Assembly (NCBI RefSeq): GCF_003234085.1
Contig: NZ_QKSD01000007.1
Coordinates: forward strand, 156,776-220,775
Direction: 5' to 3'
DNA length: 64,000 bases
Origin: Curtobacterium sp. MCPF17_052
GTDB taxonomy: Bacteria; Actinomycetota; Actinomycetes; Actinomycetales; Microbacteriaceae
The notes beneath the pieces were generated by a model, which did not search any database, was not told the origin of the DNA, and saw nothing but the letters and a program-made list of their open reading frames with translations. Within the stretch, counting starts at the first letter, position 1, and the number at the start of each line of letters is the position of its first letter. A program made the translations under genes and the position numbers. Positions 25,142-32,352 of the stretch are shown here, piece after piece.

Positions 25142-25173
25142 TTGATCCTCACGCTGACGTCAGGTTCTACCGT
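25142..25173 (+). promoter_or_regulatory. MerR-type promoter/operator of the SDR gene, leaderless
   Basis: A -35 TTGATC (25142-25147) and -10 TACCGT (25168-25173) are separated by 20 bp, the lengthened spacer typical of MerR-controlled promoters. The palindrome CTGACGTCAG (25154-25163) lies near the centre of that spacer, where MerR dimers bind. The -10 ends 6 nt before ATG 25180. Control by the divergent MerR gene is inferred. Confidence 0.7.
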
Positions 25174-25179
25174 AGCGGC

Positions 25180-25908
25180 ATGGACATCTCTGGAGCCACT
25201 GCCCTCGTCACCGGCGCGAATCGCGGGATCGGACGCCACCTCGCCGCCCAGCTGGTCGAACGCGGGGCGAAGGTGTACGCCACCGCCCGCCGGCCTGAAC
25301 TCATCGACCTCGAGGGCGTCGAGCCGCTCGCCCTCGACATCACCTCCCCGGCGTCCGTCGCAGCCGCCGCCGCTGTCGCGACCGACACCGACCTCCTGAT
25401 CAACAACGCCGGGATCGCCACCACGGCGACCCTGCTGGGTGATCTGGACGCGGCGCACGCAGACATGGACACGAACGTCTGGGGCACCCTGTCCGTGATC
25501 CGGGCGTTCGCACCCGTCCTGTCCGCGAACGGTGGTGGGAGCATCGTGAACATCGCCTCGGGCGCCTCCTGGCTGGCCATGCCGGGCGCCTCCGCCTACG
25601 CGGTGTCGAAGGCTGCCCTGTGGAACATGGGCAACGCGTTGCGCCACGAGCTGGCCGGACAGGGGACATCGGTGATGTCCGTGCACCTCGGTATCGCCGA
25701 CACGGACATGGCAGCGGGAGTCCCGCTGGCCAAGACCGACCCGGCGGACGTGGCGCGCGCGACCCTCGACGGGGTGGAGCGCGGCGTGTACGAGGTCGTG
25801 GTGGACGAGCAGACGGCGTTGGTCAAGCAGATGCTCGCCCGTGACCCCGAGGAGTTGTACGCGGTCCTGGCCCGGATGCTCGCGGGGGAGACGCGGCCCC
25901 GTGACTAG
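25180..25908 (+). CDS. Short-chain dehydrogenase/reductase
   Basis: 242-aa classical SDR. TGANRGIGRHLA (about 11-22) is the dinucleotide-binding motif, NNAGIA (about 75-80) follows, and the catalytic set is Ser in IASGASW with YAVSK. It is likely NADP-dependent because Arg residues follow beta-2 (ATARRPEL). It reduces or oxidises an unknown alcohol or carbonyl. It is driven by the MerR-type promoter upstream. Its stop (TAG) overlaps the stop of the convergent M1 peptidase gene in the shared tetranucleotide CTAG. Confidence 0.92.
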   Translation: MDISGATALVTGANRGIGRHLAAQLVERGAKVYATARRPELIDLEGVEPLALDITSPASVAAAAAVATDTDLLINNAGIATTATLLGDLDAAHADMDTNVWGTLSVIRAFAPVLSANGGGSIVNIASGASWLAMPGASAYAVSKAALWNMGNALRHELAGQGTSVMSVHLGIADTDMAAGVPLAKTDPADVARATLDGVERGVYEVVVDEQTALVKQMLARDPEELYAVLARMLAGETRPRD

Positions 25909-27221
25909 GGCAGTTCCGGCACCCCGGGCTCGTCGATCCACGGCCCGATGGCGAGCAGCACGTCCCCGGGCGTCCTGTCGGCCGCCGCGGCGAACGCCTC
26001 GACGACGTCGGTCGTCGCGACCGTTCCGTGGCGGTGCCGTTCGGTGATGGTCCGGAGCCCGGCGGTGAAGGCCTGGTCACCGATCGTCCGACGGAGGGCG
26101 TGCAGGGCGATCGCCCCACGCTTGTAGACGCGGTCGTCGAACATGTCCCGAGCGCCCGGGTCGGCGACCACCAGGTCCTGCGGCTGGTCGAGCAGGCCGG
26201 CCCGGTGCTCGGCGGCGAGCACGTCCGCCGAGGCACCGCCGCGGTGCTCGGACCAGAGCCACTCGGCGTAGCAGGCGAAGCCCTCGTGCAGCCAGATGTC
26301 CCGCCACTGCCCGAGGGTGACCGAGTTCCCGAACCACTGGTGGGCGAGTTCGTGGGCGATCAGCCGGTCGGTCCCGTGTTCGCCGTCGACGTGGTTCCGG
26401 CCGAAGACGGCCAGGCCGTGTGCCTCGAGCGGGATCTCGAGCTCGTCGTCGGTGACCACGACGCCGTACTCCGCGAACGGGTACGGGCCGAAGCGGTCGG
26501 TGAACAGGGCGATCATGTCCGGCACCCGGCCGAAGTCGGTCTTCACCGCCGCGGTCAGGTCGGCCGGGTGGTGCAGCGTGACCGGGACGTCGCCGCCGCG
26601 GATCGTCGTCGTGCGGTAGCGGCCGATCTGCACCGTGGCGAGGTACGACGCCATCGGCTCGGTGACGGCGAAGGTCCACCGGCTGCCGCGTGCGGTGCGG
26701 TCACGGCCGAGCAGCGCCCCGTTCGCGACGACGTCGTACCCGGCTTCGCAGGTGAGCTCGATCCGGTAGGTCGCCTTGTCGTTGGGCCGGTCGTTGCAGG
26801 GGAACCACGACGGCGCACCGATCGGCTGGCTGGCGACGATCACGCCGTCGGTCAGCTCCTCCCACCCGAGCGTGCCCCAGGGGCTCCGGAGTGGTCGGGG
26901 TGCGCCGCGGTAGCGGACGTGCACGGTGAACTCCGCTCCGGCGGCGATCGGCGTCGCGGGCGTGACGGTCGTCTTGTGGGTGCCGACGGAGACCTTCTTC
27001 GCGCGGACACCGTCGACGTCGACCCGGTCGACGGACAGCCCGTGCAGGTCGAGCAGGACCCGGTCGAGCGCTTCGTTCGCCACCGCCGTGAGGGTCGCGG
27101 TCGCGTCCAGGCGGTTCGTGGCGACGCGGTAGTCGAGGTGCAGGTCGTGGTGGCGGCTCGACCAGCGCCGGTCGCCGCTGTGCGGGGTGTACGGGTCGGC
27201 GGCGGGGTCGGTCTGCTTCAC
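25905..27221 (-). CDS. Compact M1-family zinc metallopeptidase
   Basis: 438-aa peptidase, about half the usual M1 length, keeping only the N-terminal beta domain and the thermolysin-like catalytic domain. The zinc site HELAHQWFG with its third ligand 18 residues after (in WLHEGFACYAE) is complete. The usual GAMEN exopeptidase motif is replaced by a region reading ELEIPLEAHGLAVFG. No signal peptide. GTG 27221 lies 8 bp after the stop of the Pls-like synthetase, so the two are co-transcribed and probably coupled. In poly-lysine producers, peptidases that cut the polymer accompany the synthetase; a similar role here (trimming or self-protection) is inference. Confidence 0.9.
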   Translation of the reverse strand: MKQTDPAADPYTPHSGDRRWSSRHHDLHLDYRVATNRLDATATLTAVANEALDRVLLDLHGLSVDRVDVDGVRAKKVSVGTHKTTVTPATPIAAGAEFTVHVRYRGAPRPLRSPWGTLGWEELTDGVIVASQPIGAPSWFPCNDRPNDKATYRIELTCEAGYDVVANGALLGRDRTARGSRWTFAVTEPMASYLATVQIGRYRTTTIRGGDVPVTLHHPADLTAAVKTDFGRVPDMIALFTDRFGPYPFAEYGVVVTDDELEIPLEAHGLAVFGRNHVDGEHGTDRLIAHELAHQWFGNSVTLGQWRDIWLHEGFACYAEWLWSEHRGGASADVLAAEHRAGLLDQPQDLVVADPGARDMFDDRVYKRGAIALHALRRTIGDQAFTAGLRTITERHRHGTVATTDVVEAFAAAADRTPGDVLLAIGPWIDEPGVPELP

Positions 27222-27229
27222 GGTGCCGG

Positions 27230-30200
27230 TCAGTCTGTCACGGCCCCGGGGGCGTCACGCCACGGCGGGCGTCCCCACGGCGCGATCGGGTTGCCGGCCC
27301 AGAGCGTCCCGGCGGGGACCTGCTCGCCGCGCATGACGAGGCTCGCCGGCCCGACGGTCGCACCGGGGCCGATGCCGGCGGCGGGCAGGACGACGCCGTG
27401 GGGGCCGAGCGTCGACCCCGCGTCGAGGGTGACGGCGTCGAGCTGCATGACGCGGTCGTGGAACAGGTGGGTCTGGACGACGGTGCCGCGGGCGACCGTC
27501 GCGCCGTCGCCGATCGTGACGAGGTCCGCCTCGGGCAGCCAGTACGTCTCGCACCACACGCCGCGGCCGATCGTCGCGCCGAGACTCCGCAGCCAGACGG
27601 ACAGGGCAGGCGTGCCGATGGCCTGCTCGGCGAACCAGGGACGGGCGACGGTCTCGACGAAGGTGTCCTGCACCTCGTTGCGCCAGACGAACGAGGACCA
27701 CAGCGGGTGCTCGGTCGCGGTGATCCGACCGACGAAGGCCCACTTCGCCAGGGTCGACACGGCCGCGGCCACCGCTCCGGCGACGATGAGCACTGGGCCG
27801 GCGAGCAGCACCGTCCACCCGATGCCGACGGCGCTCCAGGACGCCAGGAGCGTCAACGCGACGCCGAGGGCGATGGCGGCGGACACCATCGGGGCGAGCA
27901 GACGCAGCAGCTCCCACGCGCCGCGGGCGACCTTGAGGCGGGTCGGCGGCCGGAAGGTGCGCTCCTCGTCGAACTGCGCGGCGGCCCGGCGCAGGCGGAC
28001 CGGCGGGCTGCCGAGCCAGGACGACCCTCGCTTGGCCTTCTTCGGCACGGCCGAGAGCACCGCGACGAGTGCCTCGCGGGGGACCGAGCGACCGGCACCG
28101 GTCATGCCCGAGTTGCCGAGGAACGCCCGACGTCCGACCTTCGAGCGGCCGATCTTCACCCGTCCACCGCCGAGTTCGTACGTGGCGACCATCGTGTCGT
28201 CGGCCAGGAACGCACCCGAAGCGATCTGCGTCAGCGCGGGGATGAGCAGCACGGTGGAGATCTCGGTGTCCCGACCGACCTGCGCACCGAGCAGCCGGAG
28301 CCACAGCGGCGTGACGAGGCTCGCGTACAGCGGGAACAGCAGCGTCCGGGCGGCGTCGAGGATCCGCTCTGTGCTCCACACCTGCCACCCGGTCCGGGAG
28401 CGCACCGGGTGTCGTCCCTCGACCAGTCCGAGTCCGAGGAGCCGGACCGCGGCGACGACGAGTCCCGCGTACACGACGCCGGCGACGACCGTGCCGAGCG
28501 GGACGGCGACCAAGGCCGGACCCACCACGGCGTCGAGCGAGTCCGGACGCCCGACCACCGCGGCGACGACGGCGAGCCCGGCGGCGACCCCGACCACGGG
28601 GAGCCCGGCGACGGCGACGGAGCCGACCCCGTACGCGAGCAGCCAGCGTCTCGGGGAGGCGGGGCGCGCCTCCCGGCCGTGGCGTGCCGAGCCGACGCGT
28701 CCGGCGGGAGAACCAGCCCACCGTTCGCCGTCGGGGACGGGCCCGGCGACAGCGGAACCGGCCTCGACCTCGGCGCCGGCACCGACGTGGGCGCCGGGCA
28801 TCAGCGTCGAGCGGCTGTGCACGACCGCGTCCGCTCCGACGTGCACCCGGCCGAGCCGGAAGACGTCGCCGTCCACCCAGTGCCCGGCGAGGTCCACCTC
28901 GGGTTCGACCGAGGCCCGCTTGCCGATCGTGAGCATGCCGGTCACGGGCGGCAGCGTGTGCAGGTCGACGCCGCGACCGACGGTCGCGCCGAGTGCGCGG
29001 GCGTAGTAGCTGATCCACGGCGCGCCCGCCGTGGAGGGACCGTCCACCGCCTCGGCGATCCGCTCGGCGAGCCAGACCCGCACGTGCACCGACCCACCAC
29101 GGGGATGGTCGCCCGGACGGACGCCGGCCAGCAGCAGACGGGCCGCGACGACCGTGAGCGTCATCTTGCCCGCGGGGCTGACGAACAGCAGGAGACCGAC
29201 CACGAGCGCCGGCCAGGGCAGCACGGGCAGGAACGGCATGGTCGTGGCGTGCAGGACCTGTGCGACCAGCGCCGTCCAGCTGAGCAGCCGCAGTCCGCGG
29301 AGCACCTGGAGCGGCAGCCCGAGGAGGGTCAGCAGCGCACCGGTCGCGGGCGGGACCGGCACGACGTCACGGCGGACCGCGGCGACCGGACCGGACTCGT
29401 CCAGCGCGTCCGCCAGTGCACCGATGCGCGGATGGTCGTACACGTCGGCGACGGTCGTCGTCGGGTACCGCTCGCGGATCGCGGAGACCAGCTGCGCAGC
29501 GGTCAACGAGCCGCCACCGTGCGCGAAGAAGTCGTCGTCGACGTCCGCGACGGGCACGCCGAGGATCGCGGACCACCGTTCGGCGATCCACGCGACGGTC
29601 GGCGGCAGGTCGGTGCCGGTCACACCCTCGAGCGGCCAGGGGAGGGCCGCCCGGTCGACCTTGCCCGACGTGCGCGTCGGCAGGACGTCGACCACGGCCA
29701 GGAGCGGCACGAGCGCGGCGGGCAGCTCCTGTCGCAGTCGCTCGTTCGCCGCGGCCGTGTCGATGGACGCGCCGGCGACCGGTGCCACGTACCCGACGAG
29801 CACCTGGTTGCCGGCAGGGGTCCGCTGCACCACGGCAGCACCACCCGCGACTCCGTCGAGCGCCTGGAGCGCGGCGTCGATCTCGCCGAGTTCGATGCGC
29901 CGCCCACCGAGCTTCACCTGGTCGTCCGCACGACCCTGGAAGACGAGCCCCTCCGGGTCGTAGCGGACCAGGTCGCCGGACCGGTACGCCCGCGCCCACC
30001 CGAGGGTCGGGAACGGCGCGTACTTCTCCGCGTCCTTCGCCGGGTCGAGGTAACGGCCGAGCCCGACACCCCCGATGACGAGCTCACCCACCTGCCCCGG
30101 CGCGACCCGCTGCCCCTCGGCGTCCACGACGGCCAGGTCCCACCCGTCGAGCGGCAGCCCGATCCGGATCGGGGTGCTGCCGTCGAGCAGGGCCCCGCAC

Positions 30201-31117
30201 GCGACGACCGTGGCCTCGGTCGGCCCGTAGGTGTTCCAGACCTCCCGGTCCCGCGACGCGATGCGGGCGGCGAGCTCGGGCGGGCACGCCTCACCGCCGA
30301 AGACCACCAGACGCACGGACGCCAACGCGTCGTCCGGCCACAGCGCCGCGAGCGTCGGGACCGTCGACACGACGGTGATCCCGTCCGCGATGAGCCACGG
30401 CCCGAGGTCCACACCGCTCTTCACCAACGACCGGGGCGCCGGGACCAGGCAGGCGCCGTGCCCCCAGGCCAGCCACATCTCCTCACACGACGCGTCGAAC
30501 GCGACACTGAGCCCGGCGAGCACCCGGTCCGCCGGACCGAGCGGAGCGGCCTGCAAGAACATCCGCGCCTCGGCGTCGACGAACGCGGCAGCGGAGCGGT
30601 GGGTGACGGCGACGCCCTTCGGCACCCCCGTGGACCCGGAGGTGAAGATGACCCACGCGTCGTCGTCGGTGGACGGGGGTTCGGCGCTCGCCGTGGGGTC
30701 GGTGACCGGCAGGGCTGCGCCGTCGCGGTCGCGGAGCACCCCGCCTGCCCCGATGACGCCGACGACACCGGCCTCACCGAAGACGAGGGTGGCGCGTTCC
30801 TCGGGGTCGTCGGCGTCGACGGGGACGTAGGCGGCACCGGCGGCGAGGACGGCGAGGATCGAGAGCGAGAGGTCGCGGCCGCCGGAGGGGATGCGGATGC
30901 CGACCCGGTCGCCGCGGCGGACGCCGTGCCGTGCCAGGTCGTCGGCGCCCTCGTGCACGAGGGCGACGAGCGCGCGGTAGTCGAGCGGCCCCTCGGGCGT
31001 CTCGAGGGCCAGGGCGTCAGGGAGCGTCGCGGCGGTGGCAGCGAGGACGTCGAGCAGGGTCCGGGCGGGTGCCGCGAGGCTGCCCCGGTCGAGTTCCCGC
31101 TGCGTGGAGTGCGTCAC
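27230..31117 (-). CDS. Pls-type membrane NRPS-like synthetase (epsilon-poly-L-lysine synthetase family)
   Basis: 1295-aa single-module enzyme. Order: adenylation domain (about 25-500; VIFTSGSTGVPKG, NTYGPTEATVV, YRSGDLVRY, Lys in TRTSGKVDRA); carrier domain with the phosphopantetheine Ser in FFAHGGGSLTAAQ (about 536); then three pairs of membrane segments (about 590-660, 820-900, 1072-1125), each followed by a soluble domain with hexapeptide-repeat-like stretches. This A-T-6TM-3-domain layout and length match Pls, which makes epsilon-poly-L-lysine (Streptomyces enzyme 1319 aa). No condensation or thioesterase domain is seen. The A-domain pocket has Glu at the 239 position (FDASCEEMW), suiting a cationic amino acid. 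GTG 31117 is chosen because a TAGGAT -10 ends 8 nt upstream. Confidence 0.9.
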   Translation of the reverse strand: MTHSTQRELDRGSLAAPARTLLDVLAATAATLPDALALETPEGPLDYRALVALVHEGADDLARHGVRRGDRVGIRIPSGGRDLSLSILAVLAAGAAYVPVDADDPEERATLVFGEAGVVGVIGAGGVLRDRDGAALPVTDPTASAEPPSTDDDAWVIFTSGSTGVPKGVAVTHRSAAAFVDAEARMFLQAAPLGPADRVLAGLSVAFDASCEEMWLAWGHGACLVPAPRSLVKSGVDLGPWLIADGITVVSTVPTLAALWPDDALASVRLVVFGGEACPPELAARIASRDREVWNTYGPTEATVVACGALLDGSTPIRIGLPLDGWDLAVVDAEGQRVAPGQVGELVIGGVGLGRYLDPAKDAEKYAPFPTLGWARAYRSGDLVRYDPEGLVFQGRADDQVKLGGRRIELGEIDAALQALDGVAGGAAVVQRTPAGNQVLVGYVAPVAGASIDTAAANERLRQELPAALVPLLAVVDVLPTRTSGKVDRAALPWPLEGVTGTDLPPTVAWIAERWSAILGVPVADVDDDFFAHGGGSLTAAQLVSAIRERYPTTTVADVYDHPRIGALADALDESGPVAAVRRDVVPVPPATGALLTLLGLPLQVLRGLRLLSWTALVAQVLHATTMPFLPVLPWPALVVGLLLFVSPAGKMTLTVVAARLLLAGVRPGDHPRGGSVHVRVWLAERIAEAVDGPSTAGAPWISYYARALGATVGRGVDLHTLPPVTGMLTIGKRASVEPEVDLAGHWVDGDVFRLGRVHVGADAVVHSRSTLMPGAHVGAGAEVEAGSAVAGPVPDGERWAGSPAGRVGSARHGREARPASPRRWLLAYGVGSVAVAGLPVVGVAAGLAVVAAVVGRPDSLDAVVGPALVAVPLGTVVAGVVYAGLVVAAVRLLGLGLVEGRHPVRSRTGWQVWSTERILDAARTLLFPLYASLVTPLWLRLLGAQVGRDTEISTVLLIPALTQIASGAFLADDTMVATYELGGGRVKIGRSKVGRRAFLGNSGMTGAGRSVPREALVAVLSAVPKKAKRGSSWLGSPPVRLRRAAAQFDEERTFRPPTRLKVARGAWELLRLLAPMVSAAIALGVALTLLASWSAVGIGWTVLLAGPVLIVAGAVAAAVSTLAKWAFVGRITATEHPLWSSFVWRNEVQDTFVETVARPWFAEQAIGTPALSVWLRSLGATIGRGVWCETYWLPEADLVTIGDGATVARGTVVQTHLFHDRVMQLDAVTLDAGSTLGPHGVVLPAAGIGPGATVGPASLVMRGEQVPAGTLWAGNPIAPWGRPPWRDAPGAVTD
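28654..28674. repeat. GGGAGGCG hairpin inside the synthetase gene
   Basis: GGGAGGCG and CGCCTCCC, separated by 5 nt, form an inverted repeat resembling the arms of the REP-like hairpins at 7363 and 31624. It encodes part of the linker (REARPASPRR) between the first soluble domain and the second membrane pair of the synthetase. Confidence 0.45.
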
Positions 31118-31125
31118 GCCGCGTG

Positions 31126-31131
31126 ATCCTA
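31126..31131 (-). promoter_or_regulatory. -10 hexamer TAGGAT, leaderless promoter of the Pls-like gene
   Basis: Read on the minus strand, TAGGAT ends 8 nt before GTG 31117. The same hexamer with the same 8-nt gap precedes lysA (34871). A hairpin CCGAGG-N6-CCTCGG (31138-31155) lies upstream, where the -35 should be; no consensus -35 is seen. Confidence 0.58.
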
Positions 31132-31175
31132 GGGCCCCGAGGTGTCCTCCTCGGAAACAGCGGTGACGCTCACCC

Positions 31176-31385
31176 GTCGGAGTCGCCACGAAGAGTTGCG
31201 TGAACCTGTCGGAGTCGTCACGACGAGGTGCGTCACCCTGTCGGAGTCGTCACGACGAGGTGCGCCGACCCACCGGGGTCGCCACGACGAGGTGCGCCGA
31301 CCCACCGGGGTCGCCACGACGAGGTGCGCCGCCCCACCGGGGTCGCCACGACGAGGTGCGCCGCCCCACCGGGGTCGCCACGGGT
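31176..31385. repeat. 32-bp minisatellite, six full copies plus a partial one
   Basis: Head-to-tail 32-bp units start at 31176, 31208, 31240, 31272, 31304, 31336 and 31368 (last one partial). Each keeps GTCG-N3-CGAC followed by GAGGTGCG. Units nearest the tRNA (31272 on) are nearly identical; those nearer the synthetase differ more (GTCGGAGTCG instead of ACCGGGGTCG). With 32 bp not divisible by 3, the array shifts frame at every copy and is not coding. There are no spacers, so it is not CRISPR. It fills the 345-bp gap between the synthetase start and tRNA-Arg, about 45 bp upstream of the -10. Confidence 0.9.
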
Positions 31386-31462
31386 GATCAGTCGGCGAAG
31401 CCGACATCGCGCGCTGCCGACCGAGCGCAGCGAGGACGTCAGCTTGCGCGGGGATTTCACTG

Positions 31463-31534
31463 TGCCCCCAGGAGGATTCGAACCTCCGCCCCTGCCTCCG
31501 GAGGGCAGTGCTCTATCCCCTGAGCTATGGGGGC
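31463..31534 (-). tRNA. tRNA-Arg (anticodon CCG)
   Basis: Full cloverleaf on the minus strand: acceptor GCCCCCA pairs with TGGGGGC, the D-arm reads TAGCTCAGGGGATAGAGCA, anticodon stem CTGCC/GGCAG holds the loop CTCCGGA (anticodon CCG, codon CGG), and the T-arm reads GGAGG-TTCGAAT-CCTCC. The discriminator is A. The 3' CCA is not encoded. It lies 3' of the minisatellite array and could in principle serve as an integration site, but no integrase is seen. Confidence 0.95.
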
Positions 31535-31623
31535 CCGGGGTGACATCAACCGTAGCAGGTCCGGACCGCGCCCTCGTACGCGTGTCCGGCCTCCGGCCTG
31601 CTGTTCCGGACAGGACGCCCCAC

Positions 31624-31667
31624 CGGACGGGAGGCCCGTGCCGGGCCCGCCCCGCGCCTCCCGTCCG
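31624..31667. repeat. REP-like hairpin/terminator, family A copy 2
   Basis: A perfect 12-bp stem, CGGACGGGAGGC (31624-31635) with GCCTCCCGTCCG (31656-31667), and a 20-nt GC-rich loop containing GTGCCGGGC. It is nearly the same sequence as 7363-7402, and like that copy it lies just after a minus-strand gene (the lipoprotein ending at 31692). It probably acts as terminator or mRNA-stabilising hairpin. Confidence 0.68.
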
Positions 31668-31691
31668 ACGGCGGTCCGCCGAGCGGTCCGA

Positions 31692-32279
31692 TCAGGGCGT
31701 CGGGGACCCACTCGGGGCCTTGGCGTCGGGCGCGACCGCTGCCCGGACCGCGTCGACGACGGGCTGGGCGGTGCCGGGTTCGGTGTAGAGGGAGGACGAG
31801 GTGTGGATCCAGGAGCGGTCGGCGAAGGCGTCGGCGCGGCCGGTCCTGCCGGCGAGGCTGAAGTAGCCCTCGACCGTGTAGGTGGGGACGGAACCACCCT
31901 GTTCGAAGAGGGCGTCCTCGAGTTGCGTCAGCTGCTCCTGCGGAAGGTGGGCGACGGCGACGGTCACGGTCACGCTGTCGTCGGTGGTGGACCGCCAGGT
32001 GCAGACCCGACCGTCCTGGGCGACGATCTGAGCGACGGGGGAGCCCTTCGTCGGCTTCGGGGACCGGACGCGGTCGAACCGCTGCCCGTAGACGCTGAAC
32101 GTGTCGGCGGGCACGAGCTCGTCGCAGGTCTGCGTCACGGGTCGTCCCACGACGCCGGCGGTCGCCGAGGCCGAGGCGGTCGTGCCGTCGCCGTCGCCAC
32201 CGGAGCAGCCGGCGAGGACGAGGGCGGCGGGGAGCACGAGGGCGGCGATGCTGATCGCCCGGAGGCTGCGGGAGGTCAT
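31692..32279 (-). CDS. Putative lipoprotein, unknown function
   Basis: 195-aa secreted lipoprotein: signal peptide of 24 residues with lipobox LAGC (Cys25), a short Gly/Asp/Ser/Thr linker, then a globular domain with two Cys (CDEL and VCTWRS) that may form a disulfide. No known fold is recognised; similar DUF3558-like or sensor-type lipoproteins occur in actinobacteria. ATG 32279 fits the signal peptide, and longer in-frame starts would bury it. It is divergent from argS with a 73-bp gap, and is followed by the hairpin at 31624-31667. Confidence 0.8.
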   Translation of the reverse strand: MTSRSLRAISIAALVLPAALVLAGCSGGDGDGTTASASATAGVVGRPVTQTCDELVPADTFSVYGQRFDRVRSPKPTKGSPVAQIVAQDGRVCTWRSTTDDSVTVTVAVAHLPQEQLTQLEDALFEQGGSVPTYTVEGYFSLAGRTGRADAFADRSWIHTSSSLYTEPGTAQPVVDAVRAAVAPDAKAPSGSPTP

Positions 32280-32338
32280 GACGCACCATCCTGCTGCATG
32301 GTGCCCGGCGTGGTCCGGGTGCTGCCTGGGTGTCCCGG

Positions 32339-32344
32339 TAGACT
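32339..32344 (+). promoter_or_regulatory. -10 hexamer TAGACT, leaderless promoter of argS
   Basis: TAGACT ends 8 nt before the GTG of argS at 32353, so transcription should start at the codon. There is no ribosome site in the 8-nt gap and no clear -35. Confidence 0.58.
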
Positions 32345-32352
32345 CGTCCGCC

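Noticed and set aside
27398..31126. 1242-aa plus-strand frame opposite the Pls-like gene
   Set aside because: Antisense shadow of a gene with clear domains; composition is Arg/Gly/Asp-rich with no recognisable fold.
31176..31385. CRISPR array
   Set aside because: Units of 32 bp abut with no unique spacers, copies vary inside the unit, and no cas genes are near.
31463..31534. tRNA-Arg as attachment site of an integrated element
   Set aside because: No integrase, no second copy of the tRNA 3' end, and the flanks are housekeeping genes.
31142..31787. Repeat-protein genes in the minisatellite (Arg-rich frames on both strands)
   Set aside because: A 32-bp period shifts the frame every unit, there is no ribosome site, and frames run on into the tRNA.
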